Shown here one piece after another: positions 9,036 to 17,843 of a DNA stretch of 64,000 nucleotides. The DNA comes from Alloprevotella sp. Lung230. Lineage in GTDB: Bacteria > Bacteroidota > Bacteroidia > Bacteroidales > Bacteroidaceae. Position numbers and translations under genes: made by a program. The notes beneath the pieces are model-generated. The model was not told where the DNA came from, searched no databases, and saw nothing but the letters and a program-made list of their open reading frames with translations. How positions within the stretch are numbered: the stretch's first letter is position 1; the number at the start of each line of letters is the position of its first letter. The stretch is from positions 465,596 through 529,595 of the forward strand of contig NZ_JACSUD010000001.1 in the NCBI RefSeq assembly GCF_014385435.1. The letters run 5' to 3'.

Positions 9036-9503
9036 TTATCTGTCCGTCTGACCTACTGTCGGCAGATTATTGCTCTCGCTGAGCAGCACTATCGTGCCTG
9101 TGAGTTCGGTGTAAAGACGGTCGTATTGCTCGTCAGAAGCAAATGTGTCCGTCAAACCGAATTTGTCGAATGTGGCTTGAATAGCCTTGTTCGACAACAG
9201 TATGGGTGCGAGTCTTTCGGGGAGTGGCATTGGCAGTTCCTTTTCAAACTCGTTCTCCAAGACAGATACAAGCGTATCGTACTTGGAAAAATGCAAGCCC
9301 TGATACAAAACCTCGCTTGCCATGCTCTCTGCTTCGGGGTGCATGAAACCCTGCGCCACGGCATCGCAGTAAGCCGTGAGAGCCATATCTGCCCGTGCAT
9401 TGATAAACTCCGTATCTTGCAATCTTTCGGGGTGATGCTCACTTATGTAACTTCTTAATTTCAATCGAAAGTAAGAAAGTTCCTGTTTGTTGTTCTCTTT
9501 CAT
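9036..9503 (-). CDS. DUF1896 family protein
   Basis: A 155-residue protein starting at 9503 (MKENNKQELSYFRLKLRSYISEHHPE); an in-frame ATG further upstream would overlap the recombinase gene and is less likely. The sequence, with DTEFINARADMALTAYCDAVAQGFMHPEAESMASEVLYQGLHFSKYDTL, fits DUF1896, small proteins carried by Bacteroidetes conjugative elements with no established function. It lies 52 bp after the recombinase gene on the same strand. Confidence 0.75.
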   Translation of the reverse strand: MKENNKQELSYFRLKLRSYISEHHPERLQDTEFINARADMALTAYCDAVAQGFMHPEAESMASEVLYQGLHFSKYDTLVSVLENEFEKELPMPLPERLAPILLSNKAIQATFDKFGLTDTFASDEQYDRLYTELTGTIVLLSESNNLPTVGQTDR

Positions 9504-9555
9504 AATAGTTTGGTTTTCAATCGTGAATAATAAATGTTTGGCAATTACTTCCTTT

Positions 9556-10824
9556 TTATCCTTGTTGCTGCACTGCACTCTGCCTTGCGATTGACTCACA
9601 ATAGCCTTCAAAGGCTGAATGCTCTCTATCGGTGAGTGCAGTCATATCCTCTTGTATCTTGTGGTCGGTTATCTTTCCGTAGATTTGTGTCGTACCTATA
9701 TTGCTATGTCCGAGCATTTTGCTGAGCGTTTCCATCGAAATACCATTGGAAAGGCAAATCGTGGTTGAGAATGTGTGGCGAGCCATGTGAAAGGTCAAGC
9801 CCTTATCTATCCAGCATATCTGCCCGATGTTCACACACGCAAAGGATGCTTTCCTTATTGTAAGATTGGGGAATATTAAATCGTCCGCTTTCTTATCCTT
9901 GATATAGAGCGAAAGGATTTGCTTGGCAATGGGCAGGAGTGGGATAATCGCTTCCACATTGGTTTTCTGCCTTTTGATGCGGATTTCCTCTGTGCCGTCT
10001 GCATTATGGATGATGTGTTTTGGTTTGAGCCGTTGCATGTCCACACGAGCCAGTCCTGTGAAGGCGCAGAAAAGGAATAGTTGCCTTGCTCTCTCGAACT
10101 GCTTGTCAATAATGGGCGTTTGTAATACCCGTTGCAGTTCCTCGGTTGTGAGATACCTGCGTGTTCGGTGTGGTAGTTCCGCCTTGTAGTCCGCAAAAGG
10201 GTCGATGCGGATATACTTCTTCTGCTGACCGATGCCGATGAGTTTTCTAAGGAAGATGACCGCTACCTGAATAGTGGCAAGAGAAAGGTTGCGCTCTGAT
10301 TTAAGGTAGAAGTCCATCCCTTCGATAAAACCATAGTCAAGCGATGAGTAGCGAATATCCTCCAGCCCCAAGCGTTCACGCAAATAAGCCTCAATGAGTT
10401 GTGTGGCATAGATGTAGTTGGCAAAGGTCGGCTTGGCTACCGTTATTCCTACGCAAGGACGCTTTTCCTCTATGAAAAGTCGTGCTTCCTCCATAAGAAA
10501 ACCTTTGGGCTTGTCTTCTTCCATGAGTTCACGCTTCAACAACTCAGTGGTAATATAGCCACGTTGCCAGACTAATTCTTGATACTTCGCTTTGGCTTGG
10601 TCCTCTTTGCTTTGTAAATAGCGGTTGATTTCCTTTGTTTCTTCATCTGTTCCCTTGCATCGTCCCTTACGACTGTCCCAAAGTTCGGGAGCGATTTCCT
10701 TTCCCGTGCTGTACTGTACTTGTTCTCCGTCTATGGTGATGCGTCCCATAATCGGGCATTTGCCGTTCTTCTTCTCTTTGGAACGGTTGATATAAAAGAG
10801 CGTCTTAAATGTACTTCGTGCCAT
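9556..10824 (-). CDS. Tyrosine site-specific recombinase (integrase 1 of a pair)
   Basis: A 422-residue protein with an N-terminal arm/SAM-like region (MARSTFKTLFYINRSKEKKNGKCPIMGRITIDGE) and a C-terminal catalytic domain. Catalytic residues visible are Arg in FTGLARVDMQRL, His-x-x-Arg in FHMARHTFSTT, His in LGHSNIGTTQ and Tyr in QIYGKIT, so the full R-H-R-H-Y set is present. It would carry out strand exchange at the att sites of an integrative element. It follows the second recombinase by 4 bp, so the two are co-expressed. Confidence 0.88.
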   Translation of the reverse strand: MARSTFKTLFYINRSKEKKNGKCPIMGRITIDGEQVQYSTGKEIAPELWDSRKGRCKGTDEETKEINRYLQSKEDQAKAKYQELVWQRGYITTELLKRELMEEDKPKGFLMEEARLFIEEKRPCVGITVAKPTFANYIYATQLIEAYLRERLGLEDIRYSSLDYGFIEGMDFYLKSERNLSLATIQVAVIFLRKLIGIGQQKKYIRIDPFADYKAELPHRTRRYLTTEELQRVLQTPIIDKQFERARQLFLFCAFTGLARVDMQRLKPKHIIHNADGTEEIRIKRQKTNVEAIIPLLPIAKQILSLYIKDKKADDLIFPNLTIRKASFACVNIGQICWIDKGLTFHMARHTFSTTICLSNGISMETLSKMLGHSNIGTTQIYGKITDHKIQEDMTALTDREHSAFEGYCESIARQSAVQQQG

Positions 10825-10828
10825 GATG

Positions 10829-12049
10829 TCAAAATCTTAAGGTGAATGTATCTTGTATGCGTTGTTGCACTTCCTGCATGTCCCGATGGATTCTCTCGGA
10901 GGAAACAGCTGCATATACCTGTGTTGTTCTCAAATTTGTGTGTCCGAGCATACGGCTCACCGTTTCGATAGGTACACCTGCCGAGAGTGTGATAAGCGAA
11001 GCAAAGGTGTGGCGAGCCATGTGGAAGGTCAGTGGGCGTTCCATGCCGATGTTTCTCTGTATGTAGTGCATGCCATTGAGAATAATGTCAGTAGTAGGGA
11101 CATCAAATACAAAGCCTGCACGCTTTCCCCTGTACCGCTCTATTATCGCCCAAGCAGGAGGAAGTACTTGTACACGATATGGTGTCTTGGTTTTTATTCG
11201 CCTGCCCTTGATGCAGAGTTCGCCTTCTTCCAAGACAATGTTTTCCTCTCTCAGATTGCGGACATCGGAGATGGCAAGCCCTGAAAAGCAAGAAAAGACG
11301 AACAAATCACGGACAATACGATAGTTCTCCCATTTAATCTCCAAGTCGATGATGCGCTCAAGTTCTTCCTGCGTAATACTTCGAGGTTCACCCTTTGGTC
11401 GCTCGTAACTGTAGCCCAAGAACGGATAAAAGTCCAGCACACCTTTCTTCACCGCCATGCGGACGATGGTCTGCAAGGTGGATAAGGCACTCGATATGCT
11501 GCTGCGTTTCAGTCTGCGGTCGATGGTAAGATAATACTCAAAACCCTCGATAAAGGCTTTGTCCAACTGTGAAAGGGGAATGTCTCTTACCTTGTGCTTC
11601 TTTTGTACATACTCACGGAGCAGGGAGAACTGGTAGGTACGGAGTTTGAATGTCTTTAAAGCTCTATCAATGCCTATACGCTCCTTTGTCTGTGTGAGAT
11701 ACTCCCCGAAACTCTCCAAGAGCAAGGCTTGGTGGTAGATTTGTCCTTGATAGGCATCCCTCACGTCTGTGGCGGTGAAAGTTTCTTTCCTTTCACTGAG
11801 TTCGTGAAAGCGTGTGTGGATGAGTGCGGTGCATTCACCGAGTTTCTGATTGACGGACACCGCCATTGCACTCTTGCCGATAAGCCTTTGCTTGCGGCTG
11901 TCCCAAAGAGCGAACGGAGTTTTGCACTTGGTGGAGAAGCCTGAATGGGTTCTGCCTACTGAGATGCGCCCGATGACAGGCACAAGTCCTTTCTTGTCGG
12001 TTCGTTTCGCCTGAACGAAGAACGATACTTTCAGTTTGTTTTCCTTCAT
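10829..12049 (-). CDS. Tyrosine site-specific recombinase (integrase 2 of a pair)
   Basis: I take the ATG at 12049 (MKENKLKVSFFVQAKRTDKKG), a normal N-terminus for this family; a longer frame up to 12172 would run through the promoter. The catalytic domain shows HMARHTFASLI, LGHTNLRTTQVYAAV, that is H-x-x-R, H and Tyr. The first catalytic Arg is not at its usual place: the motif reads CFSGLAISDVRNL, as in the Bacteroides IntDOT group, where an Arg elsewhere can serve. A Bacteroidetes -7 box (TACCTTTG on the minus strand, 12084-12091) lies just upstream, so this gene probably starts the recombinase operon. Confidence 0.85.
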   Translation of the reverse strand: MKENKLKVSFFVQAKRTDKKGLVPVIGRISVGRTHSGFSTKCKTPFALWDSRKQRLIGKSAMAVSVNQKLGECTALIHTRFHELSERKETFTATDVRDAYQGQIYHQALLLESFGEYLTQTKERIGIDRALKTFKLRTYQFSLLREYVQKKHKVRDIPLSQLDKAFIEGFEYYLTIDRRLKRSSISSALSTLQTIVRMAVKKGVLDFYPFLGYSYERPKGEPRSITQEELERIIDLEIKWENYRIVRDLFVFSCFSGLAISDVRNLREENIVLEEGELCIKGRRIKTKTPYRVQVLPPAWAIIERYRGKRAGFVFDVPTTDIILNGMHYIQRNIGMERPLTFHMARHTFASLITLSAGVPIETVSRMLGHTNLRTTQVYAAVSSERIHRDMQEVQQRIQDTFTLRF

Positions 12050-12083
12050 TTTTCTGTCGTTTTTTCTAAATTTCCTTTGCTTG

Positions 12084-12091
12084 CAAAGGTA
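12084..12091 (-). promoter_or_regulatory. Putative -7 element for the recombinase operon
   Basis: On the minus strand TACCTTTG matches the Bacteroidetes TAnnTTTG -7 consensus and lies about 35 bp before the recombinase start codon at 12049. No convincing TTTG -33 partner was found at the normal spacing, so the promoter is tentative. The rest of 12092-12339 holds no gene; it is the likely site of the element end. Confidence 0.45.
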
Positions 12092-12339
12092 CAGATAAAC
12101 AAGTATTCCCCAGCGATGCAGAAAAATGAAAGATGATGAATAAAAACCTATGACACAGTTGTTTACATTCAATTCGTAACCCCTTTTTGCTTTTTCCCTG
12201 ATGGGTTACGATTTGGTAACGGAACTCCTGCCGTTTGATGCTCGTTTTCGCTTACCATCAAAATAGCAGAGGAATGCTAAATAGTACTATTTCAAATAGT
12301 TACATTCCCTATAACTCCTCCTGTTTCCCTTAATTCTTA

Positions 12340-13941
12340 ATGACTGATTATGCAAGAAAGATGAGTTTGGATCTGAGGCTCATAGATCCCGAGAAGTACT
12401 CGGATCATGTGGACAACAAGGCTTCCCACTGTGCCGCCAAGATTGCAGAGTATTATCGGAAGTATGACGCACAGAAAGGTACGCAGTTCGTATTCTCCGA
12501 CCTCGGAACCTACAAGCCCGGAGAGTGGAATCCTTACAGCGAAATCAAACGGAAGTTGGTGGAGGACCACGGCATACCCGCTCAGGAGATACGCTTCATA
12601 CAGGAGGCGAAGAGCGACAAGGCTCGAAAGACGCTCATTGCGGGCATGAACGAGGGAACCATTCGGGTACTGTTCGGTTCCACCTCTATGCTCGGTACGG
12701 GCGTGAACGCCCAGAAACGTGCCGTGGCTATCCATCATCTTGACTGTCCCTGGCGTCCTTCCGACCTTGAACAGCGGGACGGACGGGCGGTGCGTAAAGG
12801 AAACAAAGTAGCCAAGTTTCATGCGGACAACAAGGTGGATGTCATCATCTATGCGGTGGAAAAATCACTTGACAGTTATAAGTTCAACCTATTATATAAT
12901 AAGCAATTATTTATAGAGCAGCTGAAGAACAATCGTCTTGGCAGCCGTACCATCGACGAGGGAAGCATGGACGAGAAGTCGGGGATGAATTTCTCCGAGT
13001 ATGTAGCCATTCTTTCGGGAAATACGGACTTGTTGGAAAAGGCGAAGTTAGAGAAGAAGATAGCTGGCTTGGAGAGTGAGCGACGTTCCTTTATGCGCAG
13101 CAGGCAGACTTCCCGAAGTCGATTGGACGAAGTGTTGCGTGCCGTGGATGGGAACAAGGAACTGATAGCACGCTTCAAAAGCGACTGGGATCTGTTTGAG
13201 AGCAGGGTGCAAAAGGACAAGGACGATAACAAACTCAACCCGATACAGCTGAAAGGCGTGGAAGGCAGCGACCCGAAACGGATCGCAGCCAAACTTGCGG
13301 AAGTCAAGGAGCATGCCCGTACCAAAGGGGAGTATTTCGACATCGGCACTCTTTACGGTTTCAAGATAGTGGTCAAGACCGAATCCTCCTCACAGAGTCT
13401 CTTCGACTTGTCGCAGAACAGGTTTTTCATCATGGGAGAGAGTGGCATGAAGTACAGCTACAACAACGGAAACATTGCCGCAGACCCGGTGCTTGCCTCC
13501 ATGAACTTTCTCAATGCGTTGGAAAAGATACCGAGCCTGATACAGAAATACGAGGCGGATACGGTGAAGATAGCTAAAGATATTCCCGTATTGCAGGAGG
13601 TGGTCAATGGATCGTGGAAAAAGGAAGAGCAACTGAAAGACCTCAAGACGGAACTTTCTGCACTTGATCGTCAGATACAACTATCCTTAAAGCCGATTGA
13701 GCAGGGAGACGCACAGCAGGAAGAGGAGAATGTAGAAGAGCAGAAGGAAATGGAAGAGAACATCTCCGGGCAGTTCCATCCGATTGAGCCTGCCGCTAAC
13801 GCATCCTCTGTCTGCACGCTTTCGGCTCAAACCGACAGACAGCCCGAAAACGTGGGGCAGAGTATCCGAGATACACAGCCCCTTACGGACGGTGTGCCGT
13901 CATTGGCAAGTAAGGTCTTTATCGTCAGACCGAAAATGTAA
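12340..13941 (+). pseudogene. C-terminal part of a large conjugative-element helicase/methylase protein
   Basis: This is the last 533 residues of the very large SNF2-like helicase plus N6-methylase proteins found in Bacteroidetes conjugative elements. The helicase C-terminal motifs are all here: GTQFVFSDLGTYKPG, RVLFGSTSMLGTGVNAQKR (motif V), HHLDCPWRPSDLEQRDGRAVRKGN (motif VI) and DVIIYAVEKSLDSYKFNLL, followed by the element-specific DEKSGMNFSEYVAILSGNTDLL and a coiled-coil tail. The family sequence starts abruptly around base 12346 and a stop codon lies at 12331-12333, so the ATPase motifs I-III and the methylase domain are missing. The break coincides with the end of the recombinase-bearing element, which suggests loss during integration or deletion. 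It may still be translated from the ATG at 12340. Confidence 0.8.
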
Positions 13942-13944
13942 TCA

Positions 13945-13982
13945 AAACGGACGAACTGCACATGGTTGTAATTCGTCCGTTT
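13945..13982. terminator. Bidirectional hairpin terminator
   Basis: A perfect 11-bp inverted repeat AAACGGACGAA (13945-13955) and TTCGTCCGTTT (13972-13982) lies between convergent genes, with a T-rich 3' side on each strand. Confidence 0.7.
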
Positions 13983-13997
13983 AGAATTTATATAACG

Positions 13998-15908
13998 TCA
14001 AAACAACTTTAATTTAGATTGTTGATATAAAGTCATTCCGGGAATATCATCATACATCGTAGCTAATTTATTCCTAAGTCCAAACATTCTCTTCTCTGCG
14101 GTATCAACAAGTTGGTCAAAATCTGTCAAGAAGATACTTCCTTCATCTTTAGTACCTGCACGATACTGACGTTGTAGTCCTTTAGCAACTTTATCTCCCA
14201 CAACAAAAGCAACAATTTTAGCAGTATTAATCCCCAATGTAATCAAACTATCAACATAGTCAGTAGCTTGATTTCTTTCTTTACTTGTTATTTCGAATCC
14301 TCCTCTTTTTAGTTCAACTATCAGAACTTTTGTTATCGTAGCCAGTTCATTATCACCAAACTCTTCTACACCTGTCATAGAAAGAGAAGTGTTATCGGCT
14401 AAAACGACAAGGTCTGGTCTTCTATTTGTTTTTACTCCGTCCCCACCTAAAATGTCCTTTTTGAACAATGTTTTCATCACCGTCTGAAGTTGCCTGTTAG
14501 ATGTATATTCGGGAGTGTCATATTCAGGACCGAAGAGCCACCGAGACTCGGTTACAAGAGGATGTAAGACATGCAACTCATCTGTGCTCTTATCTTTAGA
14601 AAGTTTTCTTATTGCCTCAATAATAGACAGACGTCTGTCTATTTCACTCAAAACTGTCAAGGCGTCCTTTACAGACCATTTATTCAGTATAGTATTAAGA
14701 CCTGTAATATCTTCTTCTGAAAGTTGAGAGAGCTTCATTAAAAGTTCCTGTCCATTTTTCGATGATTCTAAATTTAATACAGCTTCAACGGCAATATATA
14801 CAGTCTCTTTAGTTGCTGTTGGAGAATTTATCGAGATGTTCTCTATAATCTCATCTACCTCATACTGAGCCAATGGAGAAGCATCTTTTAATTTGGCTGC
14901 CAATTCTTGTTTTACAGCAGCCTTTGTTTCTTCTAAATTAACCTTTGCCGTTTGTTCAAACATTGTATTCACATACTCCGCAACTGTTCGGTACAAATTC
15001 TCTGTTTCATTTGTATTTTTGAAACCACTCCAATCTTCCTTGACCAACTCTGCTAATTCGTTGCTTTGTATTACAATAGTATATCTCTTAGCAAGGGCAG
15101 TTCGACCGTCTAAATAGAAAACAGATCCTAATATCCATGACGGAATACCAATTAAACGACCGCTTTCCCAAAAAGCAATTCCCTGATAAATACTTTTACG
15201 AGACGATTTTTTTGAATCTATAAAGTTCGCTGTAATGTTATATCCATCTGGAGTCGTTAGTTCAGTCGTATCCAATAACCCTTCCAATTGATCTAAGGAA
15301 AGCTGTTGTTTGTTTACTTCGATTACAAACTCAGGATCGTGTAGGAAACGAGAGGATATTATTTCTCTGATTTTATCCACATTGGGAAGGTTTCTTTCAA
15401 CACGAACTTCCAGTCTTGTACCATGCTTTGAAGTGGATGAGATATTTTGTTCAATGACAGAGATCGCTTGATCTTTTATTTTAGTTGAAACAGTAAGAGA
15501 AAGTTCTTTACCGTTTTTTGATGTGACAATATGATACTCGTCATTAAAGCACAAAAGGCTATGTCTGCCAATACCATTGCGACCATAAGCCATACGAGGA
15601 CTTCTTTTCTTTTTATCTGGAAATAGAACCTGTTTGCCTTGATGTTTTAGTTTGTTATATGCCAGTGTCATCCAACGTTGTTGAAATTCTTCTTCTGTCA
15701 ATCCATTGCCATCATCTTCTACGACAAGGAATTCTCCATATTCATCGGGAATGAATATGCTTACTTTTGTAGCACCAGCATCCCAGGCATTTGCAACAAG
15801 TTCAGTCAAAGCAATATCAGCTTGGCTGGTTATAGAACTGCTCAGCGATCTAACAAGGTAGTCTTCCTCAAAAAGAGAGCGAAATATGGGTTCTGAGTTC
15901 TTTTTCAT
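13998..15908 (-). CDS. MORC-like GHKL ATPase fused to a PD-(D/E)XK nuclease-like domain
   Basis: A 636-residue protein. Residues about 1-250 form a GHKL ATPase: the N box ELVANAWDAGATKVSI, the G1 box VEDDGNGLTEEEF and the G2-like YGRNGIGRHSLLCF. The DAGA/MTLAYNKLKHQGK arrangement resembles bacterial MORC-type ATPases rather than sensor kinases. A long helical middle follows. The last 140 residues contain RPDLVVL (Asp 499) and, 33 residues on, VLIVELKR (Glu 532, Lys 534), then NQATDYVDSL. This is the D...ExK layout of PD-(D/E)XK nucleases with the trailing Gln. I infer an ATP-gated nuclease acting on DNA, most likely in phage or plasmid defence. The XRE gene 5 bp upstream is in the same operon. 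GyrB or MutL are excluded by the domain layout. Confidence 0.78.
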   Translation of the reverse strand: MKKNSEPIFRSLFEEDYLVRSLSSSITSQADIALTELVANAWDAGATKVSIFIPDEYGEFLVVEDDGNGLTEEEFQQRWMTLAYNKLKHQGKQVLFPDKKKRSPRMAYGRNGIGRHSLLCFNDEYHIVTSKNGKELSLTVSTKIKDQAISVIEQNISSTSKHGTRLEVRVERNLPNVDKIREIISSRFLHDPEFVIEVNKQQLSLDQLEGLLDTTELTTPDGYNITANFIDSKKSSRKSIYQGIAFWESGRLIGIPSWILGSVFYLDGRTALAKRYTIVIQSNELAELVKEDWSGFKNTNETENLYRTVAEYVNTMFEQTAKVNLEETKAAVKQELAAKLKDASPLAQYEVDEIIENISINSPTATKETVYIAVEAVLNLESSKNGQELLMKLSQLSEEDITGLNTILNKWSVKDALTVLSEIDRRLSIIEAIRKLSKDKSTDELHVLHPLVTESRWLFGPEYDTPEYTSNRQLQTVMKTLFKKDILGGDGVKTNRRPDLVVLADNTSLSMTGVEEFGDNELATITKVLIVELKRGGFEITSKERNQATDYVDSLITLGINTAKIVAFVVGDKVAKGLQRQYRAGTKDEGSIFLTDFDQLVDTAEKRMFGLRNKLATMYDDIPGMTLYQQSKLKLF

Positions 15909-15913
15909 TGTAT

Positions 15914-16120
15914 CTATTTATGGTCATTATCAACCAAAAGTTCTGATATCTTTACATGCAATATTCTTGAAATCTGATATAAAATCTCAAGAGAAGGCTG
16001 ATGTCGATTACAAGCATAAGCGTTCATGGTACTAAAACTTTTATTAAGTTCCTTCGCCAACCATTTTTGGGAAATGCCCTTTTCCTCAAGAACTTCTTTT
16101 ATTCTATTTAGTCTCATCAT
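15914..16120 (-). CDS. XRE-family regulator of the MORC-like gene
   Basis: A 68-residue HTH_3 protein: NRIKEVLEEKGISQKWLAKELNKSFSTMNAYACNRHQPSLEILYQISRILHVKISELLV. It ends 5 bp before the MORC-like gene and is probably its autoregulator or a sensor. It is clearly related to the XRE proteins at 37490-37696 and 53206-53378. A perfect 11-bp inverted repeat (16144-16171) lies 24 bp before its start, a good operator candidate. Confidence 0.85.
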   Translation of the reverse strand: MMRLNRIKEVLEEKGISQKWLAKELNKSFSTMNAYACNRHQPSLEILYQISRILHVKISELLVDNDHK

Positions 16121-16143
16121 ATTTACAAAAGAAACAAGTGCGT

Positions 16144-16171
16144 ATAATTTGCTACAAAAATAGCAAATTAT
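16144..16171. promoter_or_regulatory. Putative XRE operator (inverted repeat)
   Basis: ATAATTTGCTA (16144-16154) and TAGCAAATTAT (16161-16171) form a perfect 11-bp inverted repeat with a 6-nt centre. On the minus strand it includes TATTTTTG, which fits the -7 consensus TAnnTTTG, so a bound repressor would cover the promoter. A looser version (GTTTGCAAATATAGTAAATTT) precedes the related regulator at 37696. Confidence 0.6.
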
Positions 16172-16286
16172 TCTCTATACACCTAATTTCTGAATAAGAA
16201 AATCATTTTTGATGAGCAAATCCCGCCTCGTCATCACGACGGGACGGGATTTTATGCAGACAAAACAAAAAGCAAAGCTTTTTCCT

Positions 16287-16598
16287 CTATGTTTTTCTCT
16301 TACGTTTCCTTTTCATGTTCTCTGTGAAATGATGTTTCATAAAGGCGGTTATCTCCGACTCCAGATACCACGTTTTGTGATAGATGATATGAAACGGAAG
16401 CGTCCCCGAATCTCGGTAACGCTGCAAGGTTCGCTTGCTGACTTGCAGCATCATACAGACCTCCTGATTGTCCAAGAGCGGCTCACCGTTGAGCATCGGA
16501 CGTTGGGGAATATCGGGAATGGTCTGCTTCAGATGGTCGAAACGGGTTATGATCCGTTCCATCCATTCAAGAAAAGTGTCTTTGTCCAATAGTTCCAT
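16287..16598 (-). CDS. Excisionase-like helix-turn-helix protein
   Basis: A 103-residue protein with the motif LLDNQEVCMMLQVSKRTLQRYRDSGTLPFHIIYHKTWYLESEITAFMKHH after a helical N-terminus, and a basic tail (KRKRKRKT). It is one of the six paralogous excisionase-type HTH proteins in this window. It follows the gene at 16602 by 3 bp on the same strand. Confidence 0.72.
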   Translation of the reverse strand: MELLDKDTFLEWMERIITRFDHLKQTIPDIPQRPMLNGEPLLDNQEVCMMLQVSKRTLQRYRDSGTLPFHIIYHKTWYLESEITAFMKHHFTENMKRKRKRKT

Positions 16599-16601
16599 AC
16601 G

Positions 16602-16967
16602 CTATTTCGTTCTCTTGCTTTTAAGTAGGAAATTCTGTCTCAGCTCTTTCATGTTTTGAGGGTTGCAGTACAGGCTTTTCTTGCGTATCGCTTCCTCTAT
16701 GTCTTTCAAGTCGTAATAGCATCGTCCCAGAATAATCTTGTAGCCGATACGTTCCGAACTTCGCAGCCTCTGAAGGGTACGCTGGCTGATGCCGAGTATC
16801 TCGGCTAAATCCTTGTTGGTTATCAGGCGGTTTTCATATTCTTCCTTCGCCTGTTCCTCCTTCTCCACATATCGGAGTATCTTCTCTATCTTGCCCACCA
16901 AATCATGGTAGGCTTTGCTCTCAATTGTAATGACATCCATCGCCCTTTTTATTTGATTATGGTGCAA
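16602..16967 (-). CDS. Excisionase-like helix-turn-helix protein
   Basis: A 121-residue protein, more divergent: NKDLAEILGISQRTLQRLRSSERIGYKIILGRCYYDLKDIEEAIRKK is the winged HTH. The likely true start is MDVITIESKAYHDLVGKIEKIL (Met at 16937), which matches the start of the divergent gene at 17164 (MEVIAIEKKTYEAMMERF); the longer start is also possible. The 16968-17163 gap between the divergent genes holds no other gene and should contain both promoters. Confidence 0.7.
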   Translation of the reverse strand: MHHNQIKRAMDVITIESKAYHDLVGKIEKILRYVEKEEQAKEEYENRLITNKDLAEILGISQRTLQRLRSSERIGYKIILGRCYYDLKDIEEAIRKKSLYCNPQNMKELRQNFLLKSKRTK

Positions 16968-17163
16968 AGTTCGGGCATTGAAATCGTTTGGATTGTATGC
17001 TAAATATGTACTGAATAGAGATTTTTATTGTCAAGTATTCAAACCCTAAGACACAGGCTGTCATATCAAAGCCACAAGCACGCAGTTAGATGAAAGTATC
17101 TCTTTCTCACATACGCTGTCATTACATTTGCATATCGTAATATCCAAACTAAAAAAATGATAT

Positions 17164-17442
17164 ATGGAAGTAATCGCAATCGAGAAGAAAACGTATGAAG
17201 CCATGATGGAGCGTTTCCGCATCCTGACCGCCAAGGTCGATGCCCTCTGTCGGGAATCGGACGAAAAGAGAATGGGCAAATGGTTGGACAACCAAGATGT
17301 CTGCCAAATCCTGAACGTCAGTTTGCGTACACTGCAAACCTATCGAAGTAACCGGACTTTACCTTATACGAAGATAGGCTACAAGATGTACTATAAACCG
17401 GAGGATGTACAGAAACTGATAGACAGGTCGGTTTCTCCATGA
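17164..17442 (+). CDS. Excisionase-like helix-turn-helix protein
   Basis: A 92-residue protein: MEVIAIEKKTYEAMMERFRILTAKVD, then WLDNQDVCQILNVSLRTLQTYRSNRTLPYTKIGYKMYYKPEDVQKLID. It is close in form to the copy at 16602-16967 but divergently oriented. It is followed 38 bp later by another HTH gene on the same strand. Confidence 0.74.
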   Translation: MEVIAIEKKTYEAMMERFRILTAKVDALCRESDEKRMGKWLDNQDVCQILNVSLRTLQTYRSNRTLPYTKIGYKMYYKPEDVQKLIDRSVSP

Positions 17443-17480
17443 TACAGTATCTTAATCACCACTAAATCCAAAGTAGAACA

Positions 17481-17780
17481 ATGAGCAATAATGTTAAGAC
17501 CAAGAATGATGAAGAAATCATGCACTTCTTCAATGCCTCCGACCGTATGATAAAAGGGATAGATGCCCTGAGAAAAAGAAACAGACCGATGCTTCAAGGG
17601 CAGCGGTATTTGACGGACGAGGAACTTTCCCGACGGCTGCATGTCAATCGACGCACTCTGCAAGACTATCGAGATATGGGGCGTATCCCGTTTATCAAAT
17701 TAGGAGGGAAAGTCCTCTATAAAGAGGAGGAGGTAGAAAAGTTGCTGCAAGAGAACTACCATCCACGATTTGAGGAATGA
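17481..17780 (+). CDS. Excisionase-like helix-turn-helix protein
   Basis: A 99-residue protein with YLTDEELSRRLHVNRRTLQDYRDMGRIPFIKLGGKVLYKEEEVEKLLQENY as HTH. It is most like the 7761-8075 copy (shared RPML.G..YLT start of the domain). It is the second gene of the 17164-17780 pair and is followed at once by a strong hairpin. Confidence 0.74.
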   Translation: MSNNVKTKNDEEIMHFFNASDRMIKGIDALRKRNRPMLQGQRYLTDEELSRRLHVNRRTLQDYRDMGRIPFIKLGGKVLYKEEEVEKLLQENYHPRFEE

Positions 17781-17782
17781 TG

Positions 17783-17829
17783 AAAGGAGACAGGCTGTGA
17801 GAAATCTTATCCCACAGCCTGTCTCCTTT
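17783..17829. terminator. Strong hairpin terminator
   Basis: A perfect 17-bp inverted repeat (AAAGGAGACAGGCTGTG at 17783-17799, complement at 17813-17829) between convergent genes, with T-rich ends on both strands. Confidence 0.8.
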
Positions 17830-17843
17830 AGGTCGCACTCCCT

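Noticed and set aside
13998..15908. GHKL protein considered as a histidine kinase, GyrB or MutL
   Set aside because: No kinase His/dimerisation domain, no transducer or TOPRIM region; the C-terminus carries a nuclease-like core.
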